DNA of 64,000 nucleotides from Coptis chinensis (GCA_015680905.1 CM027385.1:22884501-22948500), one strand, 5' to 3'. Counted from the first letter of the stretch, positions 1 to 11,133 are shown. Program-made: numbers and translations. The notes: generated by a model from the sequence alone, not told the origin.

Positions 1-149
1 GCTCCGAATTGCTCTGTTTTACTCTTTTTTCTCTAATATTCCACAAAACTCTCTTTTTCACCTGTAGAATCATAAAACATAACTTACAAACACTATTAGT
101 GCACTAAGATGGCTAAACAAGAGGCATAATTGAGGGTTAAATTGCACTT

Positions 150-408
150 TTTGAGCAGTTATCAACATGGTCAAAACTTCAACACGCTTCAGTGTGATCG
201 ATGTCAAGTCGTCGTACACTGCCATTCTAGGACGCCGATGGATTCACAAGATCCAAGCAATTCCATCAACCCTACACCAGGTCCTGCGATTTCCCAGACC
301 CCGAGGCATCATGAAGCTCAGAAGCAACCAACTAGAAGCTCACCAATGCAATCAGGTCAACACAACGACCTCACCCAAGCCTCAGGTCATCAAAGACAAA
401 GATGTCCC
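150..408 (+). pseudogene. G1 Tat-type Ty3/gypsy element, C-terminal part of protease
   Basis: This is the C-terminal part of a gypsy retropepsin domain and the linker to RT. The readable peptide from about 167 contains AILGRRWIHKIQAIPST, the characteristic region after the protease flap in Tat/Ogre-type polyproteins. The catalytic DTG/DSG motif would lie upstream; the first ~150 bases do not read as protease, so another insertion or rearrangement may sit there. The frame stays open to 408, where the copia solo LTR begins. The residues that follow in this frame come from that LTR and are not part of the gene. Reading resumes in frame at 1670. The assignment to gypsy is firm; the exact left border is not. 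Confidence 0.75.
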
Positions 409-1669
409 TGTAGGAACCGTTATGGTCGCATCGAATGACTATGAACTACGAAACGCCATGCGCAGCGGAATAAAGGTGGTCACGGTTTGGTTAGAAATCA
501 TACCTTTAGATCGGCTGTGATTTTTCTGAGAATCCAAGATCTACGAAATCAGCAACCTCTTGATCTTCTGTTGTATTCCTATCCTTAGAATGGACGTTGT
601 GTGGGCAATGATCTTCCAGCCTCCTCTTTCTCTCTTGGCCTCTCTTACTCACAAAGTTGGCACCGAATTTTAGATCTAACTTTTCTTGAGCAAAACCTTG
701 GTTTTTTTGTGTAAAAAACGGCCAGAGAAAGAGGTTTCTTTTTATAGGCTACAATAGGGACCATAAGGAGAAATCAGGGTTAGTCTCTCGACAGGGCTTG
801 ATTCCCATGTTAAGCCGAACACAGCCCAAGTCCGTCAACAAATGGCTTATTCCACTAAAGGACATTGTTGCACTACCGCCCTAATCCCAAATTACGTGTT
901 ACGTTTATGGGCTCCATATTATATGCTCGTTGATCTCCCCGTGTTTAAGATATCGAATGCCCGTTGATTAAGTCAAGTTACTGACAACTACATTAATCAA
1001 CTTCTTATGTCCTTGAGTAGTACCACTCAACCTCATTGTCATGTCGGATTAAATCCACCTGCAGGGTTTACATGACAATCCTTATGAGCTCCTCAAGGAG
1101 ACATCATTAACCCGACTTCCTGCGGGTCATGGATTCCTTCTATAATCAACATCACACCTTACATACAATGTCATTACCCAATCCATCGAGTTTGTTGATT
1201 CACAAATGAATCTTACTCATTGATGATTTAAAGCAATGTACAATGCATGTAAGTGTCCGTTATTGTATCCGGATTAAGAGGACAAGCATCCATAATAACA
1301 GAGATGTTTGTTCTCTTATATAGTCAGTATAAAGAGAAACAACCTCACTTGGTCCTATTCAATACACACAAAGTGTACTAGTGTAATCATGTAGTCAAGA
1401 TAGACTAATACCAGATTATACTACAACCATACCAATAGTTTGTCCAGATCCATCTAGGTTGTGAACGTTTACTTATACTTTATAAGGTACTGATGATATG
1501 ATCTTCTGTGTGTCACCACACCATATCATCTACAACATAAAGTATTAGACACATGCATATAACTAATAACATATATAATATGCATAACATTTGCCCATAT
1601 GATTCTCATTCAAAATATAAAGGATTAGAGTTAATACAAAAGTAATGTTTTTAGTATATAACCCTATCA
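409..1669 (-). mobile_element. Solo LTR of a Ty1/copia-like element inside G1
   Basis: A 1261-bp non-coding segment starts with TGTAGGAACC and ends with CCCTATCA, so it has TG...CA ends. It is flanked by GTCCC (404-408) and GTCCT (1670-1674), a 5-bp target-site duplication with one transition. A second copy lies at 18686-19955. The minus orientation is inferred from TATA-like words readable only on that strand, near 733-742 and 1313-1322. There is no internal region or second LTR, so it is a solo LTR left by LTR-LTR recombination. The superfamily is inferred from length and ends. The insertion separates the protease and RT regions of G1, and the flanking codons join in frame across it. Confidence 0.75.
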
Positions 1670-2407
1670 GTCCTAAAGAAACAAGATCCTCAAACGTCCT
1701 GCCCTCCAACAACTACAACAGACAAGCTCAAAGGGAAACAAGCTCAAATAGAACCGGAGAAAAAAAGTCAATCTACGCATAAATTATGACCCTAAGTTTG
1801 TTTATGTAGGGGTTGATTTAGACCCCAAGTTGAAGGAGCAACTTGTCAAATTTCTATCTCTCAATAAAGATGTTTTTGCTTGGTCGTATATCAATATGCC
1901 AGGAATCGACCCTCAGGTCGCTTGCCACAAGTTAAATGTAGATTCAACTGTCAAGCCTATCAAACAACAACCTAGGAAACTAGCACTCAAATTTCAAAAA
2001 GCCATCAATAAAGAGATAGAAAAGCTCAAGAATGTTGGATTCATCAGAGAAGTCGAGTACCCGACCTGGCTAGCTAACATTGTAGCCGTTCCCAAAAAGA
2101 ACGGCCAGGTACCACTATGCATCGACTTCACCAATGTCAACAAGCACTGCCCAAAGGACAGCTTCCCCCTACCGAGGATTGATATTCTGGTCGATCAAAC
2201 TTGCGGACATGAGCTTTTATTATTTATGGACGCATACAGTGGATACAATCAGATACCGCTTGTAGAAGAAGGCCAGGAAAAGACGTCCTTCATAACCAAG
2301 CAATGTACGTTCTGCTACAACATCCTACCATTCGGCTTGAAGAACGCAGGCGTAACCTACCAAATACTGGTCACTAAGATGTTCAAAGACCTGTTAGGCG
2401 ACACTAT
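1670..2407 (+). pseudogene. G1 Tat-type gypsy, first half of reverse transcriptase
   Basis: This is the linker and the N-terminal two thirds of a Ty3/gypsy RT. The long open stretch starts near 1791. Visible landmarks are NKDVFAWSYINMPGIDP, the conserved entry to RT, then REVEYPTWLANIVAVPKKNG, then CIDFTNVNKHCPKDSFPLP, the catalytic FMDAYSGYNQI, and ILPFGLKNAGVTYQ. There is a likely +/-1 frameshift in the run of A's near 1759-1766, just before the open stretch. The reading frame ends only because the CACTA transposon begins at 2408; codons at 2402-2407 join exactly to the YIDD region at 7243. The lineage call (Tat) rests on the extra RNase H and the antisense ORF further downstream. Confidence 0.88.
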
Positions 2408-2860
2408 CACTACAACATAAATGACATTTCTCATCACTTAAAAAGTGATGTCAAAAGTATAAGACATCACTTTTGAGAGTGTTGTGAATGGTGGCGACGT
2501 GAAAAGTCAGGGTTTTCCACATCACTTTTTAAACGATGTCCACAAGTGATATTACTTCACATCACTTTTTAATTGATGTCCACAAGTGATGTTATAACTT
2601 TGCATCACTTTTTAATCGATGTCCACAAGTGATGTTAAAATGTTTAACATCACTTGTGGACATCGATTAAAAAGTGATGTGGAAAATCCTGACTTTTCAC
2701 GTCGCCACCATTCACAACACTCTCAAAAGTGATGTCTTATAACGTTTAACATCACTTTTCATTTAGATTTCAAATTACTTGTAAAGTGATGTGAAATAAT
2801 TCTATAAATCACTTTAAAAGTGATGTCCCATTTATCAAAAGAATAAAAAATAAAATAAAA
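2408..2860. repeat. CACTA left subterminal repeat region
   Basis: At least a dozen copies of AAGTGATGT or its complement ACATCACTT lie within 450 bp of the left terminus. They include three near-tandem blocks of about 50 bp that pair ACATCACTTTTTAA with GATGTCCACAAGTGAT. In En/Spm-like elements such subterminal motifs bind the transposase; that role here is inferred by family. Confidence 0.8.
2459..2740. repeat. Long near-perfect inverted repeat in CACTA subterminal region
   Basis: The left arm, about 2459-2550, and the right arm, about 2650-2740, are near-perfect reverse complements. Both include the words CGACGTGAAAAGTCAG and TTTTGAGAGTGTTGTGAATG or their complements. The centre holds a second perfect hairpin (about 2603-2680) with a loop of only a few bases. 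Two extra ~50-bp repeat units sit on the left side of the axis. A transcript through this region would fold into a long stem. Confidence 0.8.
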
Positions 2861-3132
2861 AAACAAAATTGCCAATATCATCCATATATAATACCATTTT
2901 TCTGGTCATTTATCATCAAATAAAAATGAAATGTATCTTTAAATCACATTTAAACAGTTATGAGGTAAACCTTAAAATAACTAAATCCAAATAACCACAA
3001 GTAAACCTTAAAACATGAAAGTCGGAAACATAAGTGTGTAAAGCAGTCAACAGAGTGTCAAAATCATAATAAGAACATATCACATGACAGCCAAAAGTAA
3101 GATGGGAAAACCCCAACTTGATAATTAACACC

Positions 3133-3640
3133 TTATAACGTGTCCTCAAATTCGGAGGAGAGGTGTCATTTGCTCCATCAAGCCCCTCCTCCTACAAATC
3201 TTAGACACAAGGGTTGCTGCTTGCAACCCAGCCTAGAAAGGATCTGAGGACATCATGTCCCAGTGATCAAACGCACACTGTGGGAAGGCCTGTCCGGATG
3301 TTGCAGCTCTGAGTTGACCGGAGAACCCAAATGACTACTAGCAAATACGCTTTGATGTTATATAATGGAGTACCTGGCCTCTGCATCTCCTCAAAGACAT
3401 GCCCACGCTTCTGATTCAAAACACCATAAATGCCACCATGTGCCTGCTCTGGGGCCTGGATCTCGACCATGTAAACAGGCTCTAACAGCCTTGGCTTGGC
3501 AGTAATTTGTGAAGCATAGATGACTCTCCTTGCAGTTGGAATGACCTGACCACCACCTCTGTGAATGGCATTAGCAATTGCTCTGTGAATAACATCGCGT
3601 ACTCTGCGGAAACGGTTGCCAGAAACAGTAAGGCCATCAT
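3133..3640 (-). pseudogene. Captured 3' fragment of eukaryotic elongation factor 2 (eEF2)
   Basis: Read on the minus strand, this encodes the last ~150 residues of the ribosomal translocase eEF2. Recognisable blocks are [20 protein letters not shown], then [19 protein letters not shown], then [20 protein letters not shown], and the family C-terminus ending in a degraded version of PLSDFEDKL followed by a stop at 3133-3135. The frame is lost after NIKAYL (near 3340) and again near the end, so it is not functional. Similarity starts around 3640 with no start codon or upstream domains. It lies inside the CACTA element and is best explained as transduplication of a host gene end. The parent eEF2 gene is not in this window. 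Confidence 0.9.
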
Positions 3641-3695
3641 GACTTAAGTACCAAAGTCTTTTGATACTTAACCCTTCACAGAAGAACTAAACACC

Positions 3696-3950
3696 AAAGG
3701 CACCAGCAGCAGCAGCAAGCACCAGCAGGTCCAAGGCACCAGCGGCAGCAGCAACACCCAACAGCAGGTCCATGGCAGCAGCAGGCACCAGCAGTGACAC
3801 TAGCAGCAGCAGGCACCAACGGCAGTAGCAACACCCCGCAGCAGCAAACACTAGCAGGTCCATGGCAGCAGCAGGCACCAGCAGCAGCAACAACACCCAT
3901 CAGCAACAAGCAGTAGGCAAGTACCCAGCAGTAGCACCCAGCACACAACA
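3696..3950. repeat. GCAGCA/GCACCAGCAG-rich low-complexity repeat in the CACTA element
   Basis: About 255 bp is built from CAGCAG and GCACCAGCAG words. A longer unit beginning CAGGTCCATGGCAGCAGCAGG recurs at about 3765 and 3857, with a degenerate relative near 3725. It is far richer in G+C than the rest of the element. It gives alanine/leucine-rich ORFs on the minus strand that look like by-products of the repeat. It may be an expanded piece of a captured gene, but nothing specific supports that. Confidence 0.75.
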
Positions 3951-4852
3951 CCACACTCACACACTAACCAAGTTTCTGCGAGTCATAACTTTCCTTTCCT
4001 TCATTATGTATTAATTGGCCCAACCCTTCAAAACCAGTAAAAAAACATATACTTAAAAACCAGAAAATGAAAATCCTGCTTAAATTCAAAGAAGAAGATG
4101 TCATTGTTATTTACATGCATGGTGCAGAATCCCAATGTCTTCTTGAGAACTTTAGGTGCAAAACTACCAATGTACTTCCAAACCAACAAGGCCAAATTGA
4201 ATACACTGTCGTTTTATATGTTTGTAAAGAAAGTACACTGTTGTTGTGCAAATTGAATACTGGAGGAAAACATTGTTATTATTGGCTTTTAGACAGATTT
4301 GGAGTAGATTAGCCTACATGCATGAAATTTGAAAATGAAGCAATAGCACATCTCTTGGGAACCACTCCTGTTTATCACTACAAAGTACAAACACACTTCA
4401 CCCCCTTCACTGACACATTTGAAATCAACACCATCCATGCTAATGCAAAATTTTGTATTTATGATAAATGTATTGCATGATGTTCAAACTTCAAATTGAA
4501 AATGATTTAAGAACTGCAAAGTCTGAAACAAATCACTATTGAGCACCAGTGTGTAATTTCACTGCATAGAGAAATGAATTAGTAGACAGTAAAAATGTTT
4601 TATTTTAGATAGACATGTACTTTGAGGGTCTCCCAAGTAGTTCGAATCCTAACCATATTCTTCTAGAGTTGATTTTCCGTGTGTTTACTGGTTTACGATA
4701 TTTAAGCGACTTTTTAGAGTTCCTAAATTCGTTTTGCGAAAGAAAAGGACTATTGCCAACAAAGACAACATCGTAATAATTGAATCAGTTGAATTATGAC
4801 ATTGTAAACTAAAGAGAAAGAAAAGTTGCTAGACCTGCTGTGCGATGCTCAC
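3951..4852. other. CACTA interior without recognised gene
   Basis: A short ORF on the + strand (4067-4312, 81 residues) resembles nothing I know and is probably chance. The rest is AT-rich and non-coding. It could hold untranslated or intronic parts of the captured genes; on the minus strand it follows the polygalacturonase fragment. Confidence 0.4.
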
Positions 4853-5876
4853 CGGATCTATCCCATCTGTATTTTGTGAATCAAGAGGTGCTAGGATTGT
4901 GACATTCTGAAGAAGAACTTGGCTGTTTATCCAGCAAAAAACAGATCTCATAATTCCTCACAATACTTAAAAGTTTCCTTTCATGCACTGTTTTGAAAAT
5001 GTAGATAAATGAAAAAGAGAAACCAAAATGAGTATAAACAAGTACGAGAAATGGAAGACACAAACCTGCAATATACAGGGTGGATGGTCTAAAATGGCGA
5101 GTTCAAGAAAGTCAAGTTCGAGATGATAACACTAGTTGAGTTCCACATCTCAACCAAATGAGGGCGAGTATAATTCAGGCTTTGATTCCTGAACTAGTTC
5201 CACCACACACTCCTTTGCCCATCAATTGTCCCATTATCACCTTCCCGTAAAACACACAATGTCGAAAAGAAGTAATATGGACAATGCCAGAGCTCAGAGG
5301 GGCTAGCTCCAAATCCATGTCACTAACCTGTTATTATAACATCTGTCAGGTTGTGGCCATGAATGATGCTCTAATGCCTTCCACCAGGAAGCTCCTTCCC
5401 ACGTCCGTAAAAGGGCGCAGGATCATCTATCGCCCCGATGACTTGAGTCCCGAAACATAGCGAGTAGTCAATGTTAGTCTTAATTGGTGGAAGACCTCAT
5501 GACTGCAAAGAGTCTAGTGATTCTCGAAAAAAGATTAGTATCCATGTCTATAAGCACATATATAGTGCAAATAAAAGTAACAGTTATGCGTATCAACCGA
5601 ACAGATACATTTCCACACAAAGCATACCTAGGCAATTCAAATAAGAAAGTAAAAGCTCACCTCTGATCCTAGAATTACAACTTTCTTATCGAACAACAAA
5701 GTTAGATGGCTAATGAGTTCAAAGCTTCCCATTAACCATCGACTTGCTGGAACAAAAAGTTGGGCCCCACCCTTGTCGGCAAATAACTGAAGATAGAAGA
5801 TGGCATTCTGAAATGCTTTTGTATTTAAAGTAGCCCCATCTCCAACAGCCCCAAATTCAGTGATAGAAGATGGCAA
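4853..5876 (-). pseudogene. Captured fragment of a GH28 polygalacturonase gene (four exons with introns)
   Basis: The minus strand encodes the N-terminal portion of a plant pectinase-like glycoside hydrolase family 28 protein. Exon 1 (5876-5661) has ITEFGAVGDGATLNTKAFQ and ends VVILGS. Exon 2 (about 5440-5328) has FYGRGKELPGGRH and HNLTDVIIT. Exon 3 (5240-5066) has DNGTIDGQ, SLNYTRPHLVE and NLTFLNSPF. Exon 4 (4906-4853) has NVTILAPLDSQNTDGIDP. Exon ends still show GT donors and AG acceptors at the positions expected for this gene family, so genomic DNA rather than a cDNA was captured. Stops replace residues in GGRH*S, WWN*F and SPF*T, so it encodes no working enzyme. The catalytic C-terminal half is absent. 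It sits inside the CACTA transposon. Confidence 0.9.
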
Positions 5877-6840
5877 ATGCTTTTTTCTCTTCTTTTTTGG
5901 ATCACTATGACTCAGTCACTACCTTGATATTCTTGAATCCATAAATACTATATATTTCTTATATATCCATGTGAACTTCGATCCGAACAAGATTTTACAA
6001 AAAAACAAACTACTCATAGATCAGACGGTAAAAACAACCAAGAGTAGTTTTGCTAGTCTTACCAGAAAACTTGGCAAAGACACAGAGAGTCATCTACAAA
6101 TAAGTGATCCACAACTATGTCAATCAATCCTGGCAGAGAAACTATACTGTTTCTTAGGACATCATGGCAGGCGATGATTGCCAGAATTCCCAGGACAATC
6201 TCCTATGAGTAGAATCAAATACTGATTATAAAAAGTATTATAACTAGCTCAAAGTATCAGGGCAACAATGTAGTAAATAATTCACTGCAACGCAATGCAC
6301 TGTTATCCGTAAAGACTTGGAAACCGTAAGACTCCATAATAAGACGCCAAAAACAAACTCAATAAACCTTTAAGCCCTAACAGTATAAAAGCATTTAATG
6401 ATCTTTAAAATAACAAGTTAGAAATCATTAGCAACTGTTTTGGTGTCAACTATTGTGAAAGATTATTTGAAGCGTTAGTGTAAAAGAAACAATCTTTGAT
6501 TAAAAAAAACAAACCTTTGATATTTTCACGTCGGTTATTCAAATGAGCCCAAAATGTTTTCAGAAGTTGGAGGCTGGATTGAAATAGAAGACAGATGAAG
6601 AGGATAAACCAGTTTTCTCGATTTGTTTTTGGTTGGGCTATTTTTGGTGCAAGAAAAGAAAAGAGTCCAGAGATTTTTTATTTTCTATTTTTTGTTTAAG
6701 GCCTTAAGTGTGGCTACTCTAGCAAACCTAGCAAACCATGCGGGGCCCTTTTCCATTTATATTTAACATTTTAACGTTAACCTAATTTTTTCTACGTTTT
6801 TTTTTCTAACTAATTAACTTAATTAAAATGAGTTATATTA
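5877..6840. other. CACTA interior, no recognised gene
   Basis: This AT-rich stretch lies between the polygalacturonase fragment and the right subterminal repeats. Short ORFs such as 5971-6177 match no family I recognise. I see no splice-bounded exons or domain motifs. The part nearest 5877 could be the captured polygalacturonase upstream sequence. Confidence 0.4.
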
Positions 6841-7242
6841 ATAATAACACTTCTGGAAATCATATTATAAGTGATTTTGAAAACTTGGCAAAGTCACTTT
6901 TAAAGTGATGTTGAATACATAGATATTACATCACTTTATAAGTGACACGGTGAGTGACAACACCTTTAAAGTGATGTTGAATACATGGATATTACATCAC
7001 TTTATAAGTGACACAGTGAGTGACATAAAAAAGTGTCACTACATCACTATCATGACATCACTTATTAAAATGATGTTGTACAACTCTACTATATCAGCTT
7101 TTGAAATAAGTGATGTTAAAAAAACATTGTGATAATTATTACATCACATGCTGAGAAAAGTGATGTCATAGCTTTCATATTACATCACTTCACTGAAAGT
7201 GATGTAAAATTAGTGATGTCATATGTCATATTTGTTGTAGTG
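6841..7242. repeat. CACTA right subterminal repeat region
   Basis: Repeated AAGTGATGT / ACATCACTT words reach to the right terminus. They include two near-identical ~65-bp direct repeats (about 6896-6960 and 6961-7025) containing TTGAATACAT, ATTACATCACTTTATAAGTG and AGTGAGTGACA. They mirror the left subterminal array and support the CACTA call. Confidence 0.8.
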
Positions 7243-8671
7243 TATGGAAGTCTACATAGACGACATGGTGGTCAAGAGCAAAAAGGCCGGCGATCACATA
7301 TCTTACCTACAAAAAGCCTTTGGAAGGTTGCGCCAAAATAAGATAAAGCTCAACCCAGCAAAGTGCGTATTCAGAGTATCCTCAGAGAAATTATTAGGTT
7401 ACCTCGTTTCACAAAGACGCATTGAAGCAAACCTAGAACAAATACGAGCTCTCCTTGAAATGCCAGAACCAACTATAAAGCAACAAATCCACAAGTTATC
7501 TGGCATGGTTTCAGCCCTCAACAGGTTCATCTCAAAAGCATCTAACAAGTGCAGACCATTCCTGCAAATACTCAAAAATTAAGGGCGCAACTTTCACGTG
7601 GGCAGAGGAATGCCAAAAAGCATTCAACGATCTGAAAGCTTACTTATCAACACCACCCGTCCTGTCCAAACCAGAGGAAGGAGAAACACTGGGGCTTTAC
7701 CTTTCAACTATCGACTTTGCAATAAGCTCAGTTCTTTTTCGCAAACACAAAGGAGTTGAAAAGCCAGTCTACTTCACCAGCAAAATGTTGGCAGATTCAG
7801 AAAAGCACTACTCTCCGATGGAGAAAACGATGCTTTCTTTACTCTACTCAGCTCGGAAGTTCCGACCTTACTTCCAATCTCCAGCATTAAGGCCATCACA
7901 GACATACCTATCAAACAAGTCTGAATTCTAGCAACAAAATAGCCCGCATTGCCAAATGGGATGAAGAACTCAGAGAACATCACATTGACTTCGTTCCCAG
8001 AACGTCTCGTAAAGGTCAGGTCATTGCTAATTTCTTGGTAGATTTCCCCGTCGAAGATGTTAACTGGCAACCTGAGCCAATCACTTCATTTCATCAACCA
8101 TCCACCCCAGACACATGGCACATCTACGTAGACGAAGTATGCAATAACATCGGTAGTGGACTGGGGGCTGTGTTAACTTCACCAGAAGGCACCCAGCTAC
8201 AAAAATCAATCAAGATCGATTTTGCAACGTCCAACAATGAAGCGGAGTACGAAGCATTGATCACAGGCCTCCGCATGGCACAACAACTACAAGTCCCAAA
8301 GCTTAAAGCTTATAGCGACTCCCATCTAATCATCAAGCAGATCACCAAAGAATATGTCACGAATGGAGCAAACCTGGCAAAGTACGCTCAGGTCGCTAAT
8401 GACATCATCAGCTCGTTCAAAACATTCTCCATGAAACATATTCCTCGAAAGGACAACAAACATGCAGACAACCTGGCTTTCCTAGCCTCCAAGACACAAG
8501 AAGCATGTCCGACCACAGTCTACATTGACATCCTGGAAAGACCCGCATACCAGAAAGAAAATGTTAACAGCCTCACTGACTTTCAGCCCTCATCTGAAGA
8601 AGAAATCTCTCTATCCTGGATAGGCCCATTCATGAAGTAAATTTTACAGGGGGAGCTCCCTGTAGAGGCAA
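7243..8671 (+). pseudogene. G1 Tat-type gypsy, second half of RT plus RNase H domains
   Basis: The RT resumes with EVYIDDMVVKSK, the YxDD catalytic motif, and runs to FLQILKN. A +1 frameshift near 7583 leads to a second frame (about 7590-7930) with ATFTWAEECQKAF, KPVYFTSKMLADSEKHYSP and SARKFRPYF, the RNase H attached to RT. After a stop near 7929 and another frame change, 7930-8640 encodes RIAKWDEELREHHIDFVPR, then WHIYVDEVCNNIGSGLGAVL, NNEAEYEALITGLRMA and YSDSHLIIKQ. This is an additional RNase H-like domain typical of the Tat lineage. A stop at 8638-8640 replaces one codon in the linker to integrase. Coding sense continues to 8671, where the third insertion begins. It is clearly inactive. 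Confidence 0.88.
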
Positions 8672-9173
8672 TGTCACACCTTGAATTTCGACAAAATTCG
8701 GAAAAAACAATATTTGTTCCCGACTCTTCGATTTTCGAGGTGTGATGCACTCTCAACTCCCAAAAACCCATAATCAGTTTAAATATGCGGATAATTAAAA
8801 ACCAATAAAAATTTAAGATAAACAAAAGTCCTTTTCATTTCCCAAGAACTCACAAATATGATTAAATTACAAATCTCCTTTCAACAACTCTTTAATTATA
8901 ATTACAACGGAAAATACAAAACAACATTTGTCTCAAGTAAAATCTATTACACCTTAAGGGAAAACAAAATATATCTTGAATGCGACACTAATGCAAACCA
9001 CAAGCAGCAACCAACCTTCTTCAACATTAATCCTGCCAAGACTTATCAACTATGTTCATTTAATGAACACGCCCGATAAGTAAACATGCAAATTGGGTCA
9101 GCATTATAACTAATGCTGGTGTGAGTAGCCCTAAAATACAAATTGTACTTATATATATATACACACAATCCAT

Positions 9174-9333
9174 AAGGCATTTAGTTCCTCCACCGAGGCG
9201 CCTTAACTTCCAACGACTAATACAACATTCTTAATTACAAAAATTAAGGCTGGTAGTTCCTCCACTGAGGCACCTTAGCTTCTAATTCATTAATAGTAAG
9301 GCATTTAGTTCCTCCACCGAGGTGCCTTAGCAT
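9174..9333. repeat. Three-copy GTTCCTCCACCGAGGCGCC repeat in element A
   Basis: The word GTTCCTCCACCGAGG(C/T)GCCTTA occurs three times, at about 9185, 9250 and 9309, each preceded by AAGGCATTTA or a relative. The reverse-oriented solo LTR has the matching trio at about 13020-13195. It is therefore an ancestral feature of this LTR family. The right LTR of element A has lost the block. Confidence 0.75.
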
Positions 9334-9900
9334 CAAACCGTACTATATCAACTATATCTAATAATCAAATAATAAACATAAACTTACTCTTTACTTATAC
9401 TGGTATAGGCCAAATCACAGAGTGGGTCACACCTGCATAACTAATCAATTCAACCCACCTTTTTGCAAAACCTTGTGAATGCAACCTAAGTTACAATAGA
9501 ACAAGCATATCATATACCTAATTCCAAACATCTCATTTGAACCAACAAGAACCATCTCAAAGACCAATTTCACAACCACCATAAATCATTTATTATTGAT
9601 CTAACGTACGCTTCGATATACCATCACAATTATTGTTTAGAGTTTCTTCAAGTGTCTCTAGAATCACGTCGTCTCTATGTTTTACGTAGTTTCCCGGGCA
9701 ACCACAATCGCTACCCAACGCCGAATATGTACATCCACATGCCTCCCCTCACATAATAAACCACTCTGTGCATAGCTACCCTAAGCGGGATATCGCATAC
9801 CAGGTAACTCTCACACGAAAGCCATTATGTGAGTATTGCCACTATTCAGCATAAAAATATTGCGCGTCTCGTTCTAATTTTGCGAACGGAATAATCAAGC

Positions 9901-10022
9901 CACTATTTGGCTACGCCAGAAGGGCCATTCAGATTCACTGAAATACCAGAAGGGCCAATCAAATTACTTACACTAGAAGGGCCATTCAGATTCACTGAAA
10001 TGCCAGAAGGGCCAATCATATC
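9901..10022. repeat. Short tandem CCAGAAGGGCC repeats in element A
   Basis: Four copies of CCAGAAGGGCC or CTAGAAGGGCC alternate with CATTCAGATTCACTGAAAT and AATCAAATTACTTA spacers. The right LTR keeps three copies near 18275-18340. The array ends immediately before the insertion site of the solo LTR. Confidence 0.7.
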
Positions 10023-11133
10023 ACATATGTAACGCCCGTATTTTTAAATACGTATTTTTCTATTTATTAATTGATTAATTTAATTATTTATTTTCAAAAT
10101 TCGTCGGATTGGACTCGGGATACGTGGGCCTGGTTTTTGGGCCCGAGTCTGTGTTAGGCTTGGGTTTCGGACCCAAGTATATAAACACATTGTTCTGGAA
10201 AATAGGGTTCAGAGAAAAATAAAATATTAAAAATGGAGGCAGAGCTAGAAACGCGTTGGCTAGAGCGTTGGAGCGCGACGGCTCGGACTACGAGGGATTC
10301 GTTGAGCTGTTCATACAGGTGAGTAGCTATTTTGCTATTTCACCGGATTATAGTTTTCCGTGGTACCGGGCGATATCTTGTTAAAAGTTTCGTTTATGTT
10401 TTCGCCATTTTACATTATTATCGCTTAAATCTTGTGGTTGTTAAAAATATATTGGATTTGAACTGTTGCGCTTATTGGGTTATTTGATGTTGAACTGTCG
10501 AAGCTTCGACAGAGCATCAATGGCAGCCCCTGTCCGTATGCGTGTTACTAGGATACTGTGGGGGGCTAAGTGATTTCTATGGGTGGCTAGTCTGTGGTTA
10601 GCATAGAGCTGTTGGAAGCTCCCAAGAGGCGTTAATGGCGCCGAACGCCGTTACTGTGTTACTGAAGGTTTTGGTTTTTGGTTTTTATTTTCGTGTTTGA
10701 ACTGTGTTTTGGTATTGTGAGTGGGGGTTTGAACTGTCGGTGGCAGTGGGGAGTTTGGGCGTTGATTGAAACTTCAAGGATGCGAGAATGGCGGTGGCCG
10801 AACTGGTGGTTGGGCTGTTTTTTTTTTTTGGTTTGATTGGTTGTGGTGTTTTGTGGTGATGTGGTGATGTTGGTTAGTGGTGATTGAGTGGGTGAGGGCG
10901 GTTGTATATGGTGCTGTTGAAAGCTTGAGGAAGCCATTAATGGCGGTGGGAATTTCTTCCAGATCTAGTTTTGGTGATGTTGGGATTGGACGATTTGGGT
11001 TTTTGTTTTCATTAATGTTGTTGGGTTTGTTATGGGGAGTAAAATCGATATGATAAAGAGGAGAGTGGTGGCCAATTTTTGGGTGGCCGGTTTTGGTGGA
11101 GGAGGAGGAGAACTGAGGAAGGAGATGACCGAA

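Larger units (their letters stand above)
2408..7242. mobile_element. Non-autonomous CACTA (En/Spm-type) DNA transposon carrying host gene fragments
   Basis: This 4835-bp element begins CACTACAACA and ends TGTTGTAGTG, perfect inverted CACTA-type termini. It is flanked by the 3-bp duplication TAT (2405-2407 and 7243-7245). Both ends carry arrays of the subterminal word AAGTGATGT in both orientations, the kind of repeats bound by CACTA transposases. No transposase ORF is visible, so it should depend on a related autonomous element. The interior holds an eEF2 fragment (3133-3640), a GCAGCA-type repeat (3696-3950) and a polygalacturonase fragment (4853-5876), both genes on the minus strand. Removing the element plus one TAT rejoins the G1 RT exactly in frame, which confirms the borders. 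Confidence 0.93.

Noticed and set aside
3676..3960. 94-codon cysteine/alanine-rich minus-strand ORF
   Set aside because: It is produced by the GCAGCA repeat. Overlapping frames give equally repetitive peptides and there is no domain.
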